Assembly: GCA_050299835.1 (NCBI GenBank)
Contig: JBNKWP010000006.1
Span: 1-64,000 of the forward strand
Reading direction: 5' to 3'
DNA: 64,000 nt
Source of the DNA: JAJDOD01 sp050299835
Lineage (GTDB): Bacteria; Pseudomonadota; Alphaproteobacteria; Rhodobacterales; Rhodobacteraceae
This document shows, piece after piece, positions 8,093 to 16,508 of the stretch (position 1 is its first letter; each line of letters starts with the position of its first letter). The position numbers were made by a program, and so were the translations under genes. The notes under the pieces are model-generated. The model was not told the origin of the DNA, ran no database searches, and was given only the letters and a program-made list of their open reading frames with translations.

Positions 8093-8591
8093 ATGGCCAT
8101 CGACCTTGCAACAGTCGAACTCCGCAACCTCGCCATTGGTGACATCGGCTGGCTGATCCAGCGCCACGGCGAACTCCACGCTGAGACTGAGGGCTTCGAT
8201 GCCAGTTTCGAGGTGCTGGTGGCGGAGATCCTCACCGCATTCGCCCAGAATCACGACCCGGCCACCGAGCGCGCCTTCATCGCGGCTACCGGTGAAACCC
8301 GCCTCGGCTCGATCTTCTGCGTCCAGTCCGGAACGCCCGGCGTGGCGAAACTGCGCCTGTTCCTGTTGGAGCCGCAGGCGCGTGGTCTTGGTCTTGGCCA
8401 GCGCCTGCTTGACGCCTGTCTCGGGTTCGCCCGTGACGGGCTACGTGAAACTGCAACTCTGGACCCATGAAAGCCACAGGGCTGCCTGTGCGCTTTATGC
8501 CAGGAACGGGTTCCGTTGCACCTCTTCCAAACCGGTCCGCTCCTTCGGTGTCGATCTGGTGGAACAGACGTGGGAAATCGACCTTTCGTGA
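8093..8591 (+). pseudogene. GNAT acetyltransferase, frameshifted
   Basis: The first frame from the ATG at 8093 (good GGGG ribosome site) gives a GNAT fold: VELRNLAIGDIGWLIQRHGE, a central beta region, then the acetyl-CoA loop LEPQARGLGLGQRLLDACL. It stops at 8470. The expected C-terminus is in another frame: GYVKLQLWTHESHRAACALY and VDLVEQTWEIDLS, up to 8591. The two parts join near 8430-8445, where one base too many breaks the frame. The protein resembles the acetyltransferase half of MarR-GNAT fusions, without the MarR half. A sequencing error would also explain the shift. Confidence 0.75.
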
Positions 8592-8593
8592 GG

Positions 8594-8620
8594 CTTGCAT
8601 TCGCCTGGCGCCGGGGTGGA
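8594..8620. repeat. Imperfect copy of the tRNA-His upstream sequence (left copy)
   Basis: CTTGCATTCGCC here is identical to 10137-10148, directly upstream of tRNA-His. The following 15 bases are similar, with a GCGCCGGGG-like core against GCACCGGCG. The copies flank the Cry-like toxin gene in direct orientation. They look like the remains of a duplication made when the toxin segment entered next to the tRNA gene. This is inference from the match. Confidence 0.5.
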
Positions 8621-8672
8621 GGTCAGTGTGGACGCAGGTAGGTTCACGAGCAACCCGCCTGCGCCTTTCCTT

Positions 8673-10001
8673 TCAGGCCTTCAGCTTGCTAGCGTAAGTG
8701 AAGTGAAGCTCGACCAGAGCTGGGCCGGAGGTGTCATCTGGTCCATAGGCAATGTCGAAACTGCCTCCAACCATTTCGTACCCTGCGTGGCCTACGGCGT
8801 AGCCTTTATGCCCTTTCCACTTTCTCCGATTGCCCAACCAACCGGAACTGGTCTTGTTGGAATACACAACTTCAATCTCGCACAGGATGCCGTTGGTAAA
8901 CATCATGTTCCAGCCGATGATACGGCTCCCGGACTCGGGCACCAGCGTGTGCGCCTCGCCGCCTTTCTGGTTGTGGCCGATGAACGTGCCTTTCCTGCCG
9001 CCTTGATAATAAATCCGGATGCCGTCGATCGAATTGTACTCGCGCACGAGCAGTTTTTCGATCCGGGCATCCTTGTCCTTGATCGTCGGCGCAAAAAGCC
9101 TGCAAGCATCGCGCTGAACGCCCAGTGTGGTGACGCTGTAGGGCCCAATATGGAAGGATTCGAGCGCGGGATCGACATCGGGCGGTTCCTTATCCCCGCC
9201 AGGCTTGAAAACGTTCAGCAGGAACGTCACGGCCAGTGTAGCGGCCATCTCGGCATTGGCTTGGCTCAGTAAAAGCTGCTTTCTCGCCGCCACGAGAGGC
9301 CCGAAGTAATCCTCATCGGATGTTCCGTCGTGGTAATATTCCATCTTGTTGTCGATCAACCCGTCGGTGACGAGGCCATGCGCGGTTTTGAGTGCGCCGA
9401 CCGAGCCGGTGGTCCAGGTCTTGGTGGTAATCTTCTTATCCCGCCAGGATTTCCATTGCGGATAGATCTCTCTGAAGAACGCGATGTAGACATCGTACAT
9501 CTCCAGAAGTTCGGCGCGCCAAATCGGAGTGTTGTCTTCTTCGTAAATCTGCTTGCCGTGTTCCAAGCGTTCGCGAAGCACCGACATATGTATGATCGAT
9601 GTCACGACCGTCAGTGGGATCAACTGATGCTTGTTCACCGATCCTGTCAGCTTTTCGTGCAGAGTGTTCAACTGCGCGAGAATCGAGCTTAGAATCGCCC
9701 CCTTCTCGTGCAGTTTTGCATCTCGATACTGCTTCAGACTGTCCTTCAGGCCCGATATCTCGCCCTGGCGCTCTTGAAGTTCGAAAGCCAGAATCTTCTG
9801 GTCGATCATATTCTCAACCTGATCTTTGATCTGGTCCCAGAGAGTTTCTTTCTTAGCAGGCCATATGTAATCGACCAGGGAAGATATCATGCCCCCGACA
9901 TAGGGGATCTGGCCTGCTGCGGTTTCCACCAAAGACTTGGCAATATCGCTCCACTGGTCTTCGGTCAGATCGACCGATTCTTCGCCTTCCAAAACGTCCA
10001 T
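8673..10001 (-). CDS. Cry-like pore-forming toxin with jacalin-like C-terminal domain
   Basis: A 442-residue protein without a signal peptide. Residues 1 to about 240 resemble the helical N-terminal (domain I) fold of delta-endotoxins: AAGQIPYVGGMISSLVDYIW, then WDQIKDQVENMIDQKILAFE, then SGLKDSLKQYRDA. These match the Cry order 'P(F/Y)VGG...W..., VE..I.QKI, L.GL...Y'. A hydrophobic helix AEMAATLAVTFLLNVF near residue 270 follows. The last 150 residues resemble a jacalin-type lectin: IEKLLVREYNSIDGIRIYYQ, a GHNQKGGEAHTL strand and repeated aromatic-glycine strands. The start MDVLEGEESVDL was chosen over a longer open frame to 10154. Base composition is more AT-rich than its neighbours, suggesting transfer. 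No partner or immunity gene is visible. Confidence 0.65.
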   Translation of the reverse strand: MDVLEGEESVDLTEDQWSDIAKSLVETAAGQIPYVGGMISSLVDYIWPAKKETLWDQIKDQVENMIDQKILAFELQERQGEISGLKDSLKQYRDAKLHEKGAILSSILAQLNTLHEKLTGSVNKHQLIPLTVVTSIIHMSVLRERLEHGKQIYEEDNTPIWRAELLEMYDVYIAFFREIYPQWKSWRDKKITTKTWTTGSVGALKTAHGLVTDGLIDNKMEYYHDGTSDEDYFGPLVAARKQLLLSQANAEMAATLAVTFLLNVFKPGGDKEPPDVDPALESFHIGPYSVTTLGVQRDACRLFAPTIKDKDARIEKLLVREYNSIDGIRIYYQGGRKGTFIGHNQKGGEAHTLVPESGSRIIGWNMMFTNGILCEIEVVYSNKTSSGWLGNRRKWKGHKGYAVGHAGYEMVGGSFDIAYGPDDTSGPALVELHFTYASKLKA

Positions 10002-10136
10002 GAGTGCTCCAATTCTGCAAAAAAGAAAAAGATTTCCAAGGGTATGATCTTCTTGACCGGTGGAGCACCTGTCAATGCGCCGTCGGCCAAAGGACTTCCC
10101 GTCGCAAATGCAATCATTCGCAGGTAAGAGCGTAGT

Positions 10137-10170
10137 CTTGCATTCGCCCTGCACCGGCGCTAGGGAAGCG
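10137..10170 (+). promoter_or_regulatory. Probable tRNA-His promoter (right copy of direct repeat)
   Basis: A TTGCAT hexamer at 10138-10143 is followed after 17 bases by TAGGGA, just before the tRNA gene at 10176. The TTGCATTCGCC part is duplicated at 8594, beyond the toxin gene. Promoter identity is inferred from spacing and position only. Confidence 0.4.
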
Positions 10171-10175
10171 GTCGT

Positions 10176-10252
10176 GCCGCCTTAGCTCAGTTGGTTAGAG
10201 CGCTGGATTGTGGATCCAGAGGTCCCCTGTTCAAGCCAGGGAGGCGGTACCA
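10176..10252 (+). tRNA. tRNA-His (GTG)
   Basis: A 77-nt cloverleaf with acceptor GCCGCCT/AGGCGGT (first pair G-T), D stem GCTC/GAGC, anticodon stem CTGGA/TCCAG around the loop TTGTGGA (anticodon GTG), T arm around TTCAAGC, discriminator A73 and encoded CCA. The A73 and the absence of a paired G-1 fit the known alphaproteobacterial tRNA-His type. Confidence 0.95.
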
Positions 10253-10261
10253 TCCTAACCC

Positions 10262-10744
10262 TTACAGCTTTGGTGTCAGACGGGACGAGATGATGCCCGA
10301 CGGAATGCCCACCGCGCCGATCTCCCGCGACAGGCGCGCGAACTCCACCTTGGGACAGCGGTCCATCACCACGTCCAACCCTGCCGCTTCCGCCTTGGCC
10401 GCCGCATCCTCGTGGATCACGCCGAACTGCATCCAGATCGACTTCAGTCCTGGCATCAGGTGCTCAAGTGCAGACTCCACGATTCCTGGCACATGCTCCG
10501 AGCGCCGGAAGATATCGACCATATCGACGGGTTCGTCGATCTGCGAGATATCGGACAGCACCGTCTGGCCGAACAGGGACTGACCGGCCTGCGCCGGGTT
10601 GACCGGGATCACCTTCCGACCGCGCGCGTTCAGATAGCTTGCCACGAAATAGGAGGCCCGGATCGGGTTGGTCGAAGCCCCCACCATTGCGATCACTTGC
10701 GCCTCTTTCAGCACGCGTCTCAGGAAGTCGTCGGAATAGGTCAC
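10262..10744 (-). CDS. CoA-binding domain protein (YccU-like)
   Basis: A 160-residue single-domain Rossmann protein of the CoA_binding_2 family. Typical features are VIAMVGASTNPIRASYFVA near the N-terminus, a KVIPVNP strand near residue 50, a VDIFRRSEHVP segment near 80, and IWMQFGVIHEDAAAKAEAAG near 105. A GTG at 10744 is the likely start: an AGGAG ribosome site stands before it and the protein then begins VTYSDDFLRRVL. The longer open frame has no such support. These proteins bind CoA or related nucleotides; the cellular role is unknown. It is divergent from the phosphoesterase at 10815. Confidence 0.8.
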   Translation of the reverse strand: MTYSDDFLRRVLKEAQVIAMVGASTNPIRASYFVASYLNARGRKVIPVNPAQAGQSLFGQTVLSDISQIDEPVDMVDIFRRSEHVPGIVESALEHLMPGLKSIWMQFGVIHEDAAAKAEAAGLDVVMDRCPKVEFARLSREIGAVGIPSGIISSRLTPKL

Positions 10745-10814
10745 ATCGCTCTCCTGTCGGAGTCTTCGTCTATAGTGCCTTGCCCCTGTCTGCGCGAGAC
10801 CGGATTGTACTCTC

Positions 10815-11555
10815 ATGCGATTGGCGGTCATCAGCGACATTCACGGCAACAGCGCAGCACTTGATGCAGTGCTCGAAGATATCGCGGCGCGTGACGTGGA
10901 CCTGACGGTGAACCTTGGCGACAGCTTCAGCGGGCCGCTCGATGCCGCAGGCACGGCAGGCCGCCTATCGAAACTCGACCTGCCGACGGTGCGGGGCAAT
11001 CACGACCGCCTGCTGGTTGACCGTCCGATCGGCGAGATGGGCAAATGGGAAGCGTGGGCAATTGGTGAACTGGACGAGGCCACGCTCGAATGGTGCAGGT
11101 CCCTTCCGCTCGCGATGGATGTGGGCGGCGTCCTGCTGTGTCACGGAACGCCGGACAAGGATGATGAAAACTGGCTCGACCATCGTGGAAGAGATGCCCG
11201 CCTTGCGCGACGCGATCTTCCTGAGGTGCTGGCCCGCGCGGGAAACGTCTCCCAACGGCTGATCCTCTGCGGCCACACCCATGAACCCCGCAGTCTGCGT
11301 CTCCCCGACGGCCGGCAGATCGTGAACCCCGGCAGCGTTGGCTGCCCGGCCTTTCGTGACCGGCGAATGGAGCCGAACTTCATCCACCAGACCGGCAGTC
11401 CCGACGCCCGCTATGCCATCGTGGAATCGCAAGGTGAGGGCTGGACCGTGGCACTGATCTCCGTGCCTTACGATGCATCTGAAATGATCCGTTGCGCGGT
11501 CGATAGTGGGGCGGAGGACTGGGCGCAGGCCCTGCGCACCGGTTGGTTCGTATGA
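10815..11555 (+). CDS. Calcineurin-like metallophosphoesterase
   Basis: A 246-residue cytosolic phosphoesterase with the five metal-binding blocks in order: MRLAVISDIHGNSAAL, NLGDSFSGPLD near residue 35, VRGNHDRLLVD near 60, LLCHGTPDKDDENW near 100 and ILCGHTHEPRSL near 152. The final NPGSVGCPAFRDR is also typical of YfcE/MJ0936-type phosphodiesterases. The natural substrate cannot be deduced. mmcB follows 61 bases later under its own SOS-type site. Confidence 0.88.
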   Translation: MRLAVISDIHGNSAALDAVLEDIAARDVDLTVNLGDSFSGPLDAAGTAGRLSKLDLPTVRGNHDRLLVDRPIGEMGKWEAWAIGELDEATLEWCRSLPLAMDVGGVLLCHGTPDKDDENWLDHRGRDARLARRDLPEVLARAGNVSQRLILCGHTHEPRSLRLPDGRQIVNPGSVGCPAFRDRRMEPNFIHQTGSPDARYAIVESQGEGWTVALISVPYDASEMIRCAVDSGAEDWAQALRTGWFV

Positions 11556-11590
11556 GCCGGTCGCGATCCGTGCCCTGGCTCTTGCCAAAT

Positions 11591-11605
11591 GTTTACCTTT
11601 TGTTC
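11591..11605 (+). promoter_or_regulatory. Candidate LexA (SOS) box upstream of mmcB
   Basis: GTTTACCTTTTGTTC is a direct repeat GTTT-N7-GTTC, one base from the alphaproteobacterial LexA consensus GTTC-N7-GTTC. It ends 11 bases before the mmcB ATG. mmcB is a known SOS gene in Caulobacter, which supports the call. Confidence 0.6.
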
Positions 11606-11616
11606 ACAATCTCCCC

Positions 11617-12060
<444 letters not shown>

Positions 12061-12064
12061 TGCT

Positions 12065-12271
12065 CTAGCTCTTGCGCCCGCCTTTGGAGGCCATAGCCCG
12101 TGCGCGCCCTGCGGCAGCACGGATTTCATCGGCGATCTCTTCGGCCTCCTCCGGTTCGAAATCCATCGGTATCTCGATCCCGTTGCCTTCCACAAAGATC
12201 CGCACCATCCCCAGACTGGTCGGACCGATCTGAAGGTTGGCCGTCACGTCGCTTTCGCTGTCGATCCCCAT
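12065..12271 (-). CDS. Small conserved protein, DUF6324-like
   Basis: A 68-residue acidic-then-basic protein: MGIDSESDVTANLQIGPTSL, then VRIFVEGNGIEIPMDFEPEE, ending in a basic tail RARAMASKGGRKS. It has a compact beta segment followed by a helix (EEAEEIADEIRAAA). Short proteins of this kind are conserved in Rhodobacteraceae; the DUF number is from memory and the function is unknown. It is convergent with mmcB, with four bases between them. Confidence 0.65.
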   Translation of the reverse strand: MGIDSESDVTANLQIGPTSLGMVRIFVEGNGIEIPMDFEPEEAEEIADEIRAAAGRARAMASKGGRKS

Positions 12272-12342
12272 TGCGGGTGCCTCATCGCTGAACAGGGGGC
12301 GGGATTACAGCCAAGACCCGGCTTTGACAAGCGGCACCGGTT

Positions 12343-13167
12343 TCAGCGGATCAGTTGCGGGCGATACCTGACGCGGCGCCGGGCTTCCGGCAGGTGCCGG
12401 TTGAGCCGCCGGTTGAATAAGGAAAAGACGGCGATCACGGTCAGGGTCAGCAGAACGAAGTAAAAGGCGACGATCGGATAGGGCACGAAAGGGTTGAAGG
12501 TCTTGTCCGCGAAATAGTTCGCGTAATAAAGCGCATCGCCCTTCTGCTGCCAGGCGGGAAAGCCGGAGAAGAAGACCAGCGTGGTCGATTGGAAAAGGAA
12601 AATCGCCTCATTGGTATAGGCCGGCCAGGCCAGGCGCAGCATGGTCGGCCAGGTGATGCGGCGGAATTTGGACCAGCCGGTGAAGCCGTAGGATTCCGCC
12701 GCGTCCAGATCGCCTCGCGGGACGGATCGGAGTGCACCGTAAAAGATCTCGGCGGAATAGGCGGTGGTGTTCAGGAACAGGACCAGCAAGGCCCCCGCCC
12801 AGGCGCGGGCCAGCCAACGGGTCTCGGCGGTGAAGCCGAAGAACTCGAAGCCCTCGCGCGGCAGCAATACGACCGCCTCGTAGGCAAAGAAGAACTGGAT
12901 GAAGAGCGGCGAGCCGCGAAACAGGAAGATGAACCATTCGCAGGGCTTGCGGACGAGCGGATTGGCAGCGGCCTTGCCAAGTGCCACGGCAGTCGCCGCG
13001 AAGAAACCGGCGGCCAAGGCGAGCACACCGAAATAGATATTCCACAGAAGCCCCGACCCTATCAGGGTAAATTGCTGGCACAGCGTGAAATCCGAGCGCG
13101 GAAGCAGGCGTTCGCCATAGCCCAGCGAGCGCAGCCCGTAATCGGCGATGGTTTCCCAGCAACTCAC
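12343..13167 (-). CDS. Amino-acid ABC transporter permease (HisM/ArtM type)
   Basis: A 274-residue inner-membrane permease of the polar amino-acid uptake family, with about five to six transmembrane helices. The cytoplasmic coupling motif lies in YGALRSVPRGDLDAAESYGF, the EAA loop that contacts the ATPase. The GTG at 13167 is proposed as start because an AGGTGG site precedes it and the protein then begins VSCWETIADYGLRSLGYGER. The open frame continues upstream without a ribosome site. It is the last gene of a five-gene operon and would pair with the permease at 13274. Confidence 0.8.
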   Translation of the reverse strand: MSCWETIADYGLRSLGYGERLLPRSDFTLCQQFTLIGSGLLWNIYFGVLALAAGFFAATAVALGKAAANPLVRKPCEWFIFLFRGSPLFIQFFFAYEAVVLLPREGFEFFGFTAETRWLARAWAGALLVLFLNTTAYSAEIFYGALRSVPRGDLDAAESYGFTGWSKFRRITWPTMLRLAWPAYTNEAIFLFQSTTLVFFSGFPAWQQKGDALYYANYFADKTFNPFVPYPIVAFYFVLLTLTVIAVFSLFNRRLNRHLPEARRRVRYRPQLIR

Positions 13168-13273
13168 AGCGCCACCTGCGGTGTCGCGCGGGCAAGGGCG
13201 CTCTGCCCTCTCTTGGCCCTTGGCCAATTCCGCTCCGGGCCATCTGCGGGTCGATGCAAGGCGGGTTGTCGGG

Positions 13274-14143
13274 TCATCCGGCCAGTTCTCCGCCCAAAGT
13301 GGACTGACCATGTGACAATCGACGATTGAGACGGGCGAGCACGACTTCCGAGACTTTCGTCAGGCTGAGGTAGAAGACCAGAAGTCCGCAGAAATACCAC
13401 AGTCGCCAGTCGGGATGGGGGTAGTCGAAGATCGGACCTTTCGAGCCGCCAAGCTCGCGCGCCCAATAGACGATGTCCTCCACGCCCAGCAGGAAAAGAA
13501 GCGGCGTCGCTTTGACCAGGATCATCCAGAGGTTCGACAGGCCGGGAAGGGCAAAGACCCACATTTGCGGGATCAGGACGCGCCAGAAGGCCTGTCTCTG
13601 GGTCATGCCATAGGCTTCCGCCGTTTCCATTTGCGCATGGGGCACGGCCCGCATGGCACCGTAAAGGATATTGGCCGCGAAGGCGCCGAAGACGATGGCG
13701 AAGGTCAGCACGGCCAGCAGGAAGCCATAGACCTCGTGCACCCATTGCGGCGACGATGAAAGGGGCAGTTTCGCCTGCGGGCAGACGATGAAATCGTTGC
13801 CCTGCCGGATCGGATCGGTCCAGTCGGGGCAGAGCACCTGGTGGCGCATCCATTCGAACCCTTGGTCGAGCGCGATGACGAAGAAGAGGAAGAAAACGAT
13901 ATCCGGCACGCCGCGCACGATGGCCGTGTAGCCCTTGCCAAGCCATCTGAGCGGGGCGATGTGGCTGCGGGCCGCGGTCGCCCCAGCAAAGCCGAAGGCA
14001 AGGGATACCGGCGCGGTGATGGCGAGCAGGAGCATCACCGTTCCGAAGGACAGATAGGCCGTCAGGTGTTTGCCGTTGGTCAGATAGCAGGCGGTCCAGG
14101 CGAGGCCCTCAAGCGTGTCCGGATCGGTGCAGTTGGAGAACAT
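13274..14143 (-). CDS. Amino-acid ABC transporter permease (HisQ type)
   Basis: A 289-residue permease with the ArtQ/HisQ arrangement: an N-terminal periplasmic stretch containing two cysteines, then membrane helices starting at LTAYLSFGTVMLLLAITAPV, the IVRGVPDIVFFLFF segment, and the EAA loop YGAMRAVPHAQMETAEAYGM. It has an unusually long periplasmic loop between helices (about residues 105-140, with RQGNDFIVCPQ). It overlaps the preceding hydrolase gene by ATGA, so translation is coupled. It forms the translocation pore with the permease at 12343. Confidence 0.85.
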   Translation of the reverse strand: MFSNCTDPDTLEGLAWTACYLTNGKHLTAYLSFGTVMLLLAITAPVSLAFGFAGATAARSHIAPLRWLGKGYTAIVRGVPDIVFFLFFVIALDQGFEWMRHQVLCPDWTDPIRQGNDFIVCPQAKLPLSSSPQWVHEVYGFLLAVLTFAIVFGAFAANILYGAMRAVPHAQMETAEAYGMTQRQAFWRVLIPQMWVFALPGLSNLWMILVKATPLLFLLGVEDIVYWARELGGSKGPIFDYPHPDWRLWYFCGLLVFYLSLTKVSEVVLARLNRRLSHGQSTLGGELAG

Positions 14144-14961
14144 CAGGCCGCCTCCATCAGGGCATCGAGGAGGGCGCGGGCCACGCGGTCGGGCGCTTCG
14201 AGTTGCGGCAGATGGCCCAGTCCCTCAAGCCGCTCCAGCCCGACGCCGATCGCCGATGCAAGGGCCTGTCCGCGTTCGACAGGTATCCACGGATCCTTTT
14301 CGCCCCAAAGGACATGCACCGGACAGCGGATGTCGCCGTATCGCGGTTCGATTTCGGCCGTAAAACGTTCGTCGGCCAGCGCGAATTGCGCGTAGAACGC
14401 GGTTCGGCCCGCCTCGGAAAGCCAGGGCTCCGCGAGCCGGGTGCGGTCCACCTCTGGCAGGTCCACGGCAAGCGCACCGCCGATATAGGCCTCGACGACG
14501 GCTTTGTGGATATGTGGGGGCAGGCCGGTGAACGCATCCAAATGGCGGCCGACATGGTCGAAGAAGTCGGACCCCCACGGGCGCATCGCGACGACGTTCA
14601 TCAGGGTAAGGCCAGCAAAGTCACGGCCGTGCAGGAGATGTGACCGCAAGGTCGTGGCTCCGCCGAAGTCATGGGCGATGACAAAGGGGTTCTTCATTCC
14701 GAAATGGTCCAGCATTTCGCCAAAGACCTCGCCTTGCGTATCGAGGGAGGCGGGGCGCGGTCCTCTCAGATCGGACTGACCGAATCCGGGCATGTCGTAC
14801 CAGTGAACGGAATAGTGTTCCGCCAGCGGCGGGATGACCCTGTGCCACGCGTATGACGACCAGGGCCAGCCATGAGCGAGTACGAGAGGCGGTCCCGAGC
14901 CGAAACGGCCGGCCGCGACGCGGCCGGCGCTCGTGTCATATGTTTCGTCGAGTCCCCACAT
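14143..14961 (-). CDS. Alpha/beta hydrolase with aspartate nucleophile (dehalogenase/epoxide-hydrolase type)
   Basis: A 272-residue cytosolic hydrolase. The oxyanion HGWPWSSYAWH block is near residue 30. The nucleophile elbow AHDFGG near residue 95 carries Asp, not Ser, as in haloacetate dehalogenases and epoxide hydrolases. The second acid is in VLWGEKDPWIP near 220 and the catalytic His in LEGLGHLPQLE near 250. It sits inside the amino-acid ABC operon, between the binding protein and the permeases, overlapping the latter. The substrate is unknown; a role on an imported compound is inference from position. Confidence 0.8.
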   Translation of the reverse strand: MWGLDETYDTSAGRVAAGRFGSGPPLVLAHGWPWSSYAWHRVIPPLAEHYSVHWYDMPGFGQSDLRGPRPASLDTQGEVFGEMLDHFGMKNPFVIAHDFGGATTLRSHLLHGRDFAGLTLMNVVAMRPWGSDFFDHVGRHLDAFTGLPPHIHKAVVEAYIGGALAVDLPEVDRTRLAEPWLSEAGRTAFYAQFALADERFTAEIEPRYGDIRCPVHVLWGEKDPWIPVERGQALASAIGVGLERLEGLGHLPQLEAPDRVARALLDALMEAA

Positions 14962-14980
14962 ACCGGTGGCGGATGTCAGA

Positions 14981-15697
14981 CTACCACTGGCTCGACACTT
15001 CCCATTTGTCGATCAGAGCATTGAGCGTTCCGTCATCCTTCATCGACTGGATCGCCGCGTCGAACTTGGCCTTCAACTCGCCGTCGCTTTCGCGAAGCCC
15101 CATGCCGACACCGCCGCCGAGCGCCACCGGGTCGCCCACGACCGTCAGGTCGGAATTCGCGGCAAGTGCCGTCTGGATAAAGCTCGCATCGGCCAGAACC
15201 GCATCCGCTTCGCCGTTCATCACCGCCGCGACGGTTTCATCCGGTGTGGCGTATTCCACCAGCTGTGCGCCGCTCTCGGCCACATACCCGGCCTGGATGG
15301 TGCCGGTCTGGGCTGCGATCACGCCGCCCGCCAGATCGACATCCGCTGACAGTGCCGCATAGGTCGAGGGATCGGGCGGGGTGTAGGCCTGCGTGAAGTC
15401 GATCACCTCGTCGCGTTCGTCGGTGATCGACATGCCCGCGATGATCGTGTCGTAGTTGCCGGAGACGAGGTTGGGGATGATCGAATCCCACTCGTTCGTC
15501 ACCCATTCGCAGGTCAGTTCGGCGCGGGCGCAAAGCTCGTCGCCCAGCTCGCGTTCGAACCCGTCAACCTCGCCCTTGTCGTTGATGAGGTTCCACGGAG
15601 GGTAGGCGCCCTCGGTTCCCATGCGGATCACGTCCTGCGCGAAAGCCGCGCCGGAGGCTGTCGCCAGCAGCGCTGCGGAAAGGATGAGTGTCTTCAT
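14981..15697 (-). CDS. Amino-acid ABC transporter substrate-binding protein
   Basis: A 238-residue periplasmic binding protein with a signal peptide (MKTLILSAALLATASGAAFA, then QDVIRMGTEG). Family 3 features are GAYPPWNLINDKGEVDGFE at the ligand site, ELGDELCARAELTCEWV, and IIAGMSITDERDEVIDFTQA. Two cysteines near residues 56 and 63 may form the usual disulfide. Ligand is probably a polar amino acid or opine; the sequence does not settle which. A good AGGGGAG ribosome site precedes the ATG at 15697. Confidence 0.9.
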   Translation of the reverse strand: MKTLILSAALLATASGAAFAQDVIRMGTEGAYPPWNLINDKGEVDGFERELGDELCARAELTCEWVTNEWDSIIPNLVSGNYDTIIAGMSITDERDEVIDFTQAYTPPDPSTYAALSADVDLAGGVIAAQTGTIQAGYVAESGAQLVEYATPDETVAAVMNGEADAVLADASFIQTALAANSDLTVVGDPVALGGGVGMGLRESDGELKAKFDAAIQSMKDDGTLNALIDKWEVSSQW

Positions 15698-15719
15698 TTT
15701 TCGTTCTCCCCTTTGAGTT

Positions 15720-16493
15720 TTATGCGGCCACGGCAGAAAGGAACTGCCGCAACCGTTCGGATTTCGGCGCACCGAACAGGCTGTCCGGCGGGCCCTCTTC
15801 TTCGATCAGGCCCTGATGCAGGAACACGACGTGGTCGCTGACATCGCGGGCGAGATTCATGTCGTGGGTCACGATGATCATGGTCCGGCCTTCCCCGGCC
15901 AGGGCCTTGATAACGCGAATCACCTCCTGTTCCAGTTCGGGGTCAAGCGCGCTGGTCGGTTCGTCGAAGAGAAGCGCCCTCGGCTCCATGCAAAGCGCCC
16001 GTGCGATGGCCGCACGTTGCTGTTGCCCGCCGGAAAGCTGGGCAGGCCAGACGTCGCATTTGTCGCCGATTCCCACCTTGGCGAGATACTCGCGGGCTTT
16101 TGCCTCGACCTCGGACGGATCGCGTTTCAGGACCGTGACGGGCGCTTCCATGACGTTCTGCAAGACCGTCATGTGGGACCACAGGTTGAATTGCTGGAAC
16201 ACCATCGACAGGTTCGTGCGGATGCGCGTCACCTGGCGCTTGTCCGAGGGATGCCGCGCCAGACCAGTGCCGCGCCAGGTCACCGCCTCGCCCTCGAACA
16301 GGATTTCGCCGTCCTGGCTGTCTTCCAGCAGATTGGTGCAACGCAGAAGCGTCGACTTGCCCGAGCCCGATGATCCGATGAGCGCAACCACATGACCGCG
16401 CGGCGCGGTCAGGCTCACGCCTTTCAGCACCTCCAACGGGCCATAGCTCTTGTGAAGGTCTCTGATCTCGATAACAGGGGCGTTGTTGGACAC
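15720..16493 (-). CDS. Amino-acid ABC transporter ATP-binding protein
   Basis: A 257-residue ATPase of the HisP/GlnQ type that powers uptake by the permeases downstream. Walker A is GSSGSGKSTLLR near residue 37, the Q loop is MVFQQFNLW, the signature LSGGQQQRAAIARAL follows, and Walker B is ALLFDEPTSALDPE. GTG at 16493 is favoured; the frame extends only to a TTG. It is the first gene of the operon: ATPase, binding protein, hydrolase, permease, permease. A perfect palindrome lies just upstream. Confidence 0.88.
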   Translation of the reverse strand: MSNNAPVIEIRDLHKSYGPLEVLKGVSLTAPRGHVVALIGSSGSGKSTLLRCTNLLEDSQDGEILFEGEAVTWRGTGLARHPSDKRQVTRIRTNLSMVFQQFNLWSHMTVLQNVMEAPVTVLKRDPSEVEAKAREYLAKVGIGDKCDVWPAQLSGGQQQRAAIARALCMEPRALLFDEPTSALDPELEQEVIRVIKALAGEGRTMIIVTHDMNLARDVSDHVVFLHQGLIEEEGPPDSLFGAPKSERLRQFLSAVAA

Positions 16494-16508
16494 GAGTAGC
16501 TGCAAACC

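Noticed and set aside
10002..10154. N-terminal extension of the Cry-like toxin to 10154
   Set aside because: The extra 51 residues show no domain character, and extend into the tRNA promoter repeat. MDVLEGEES is a better start.
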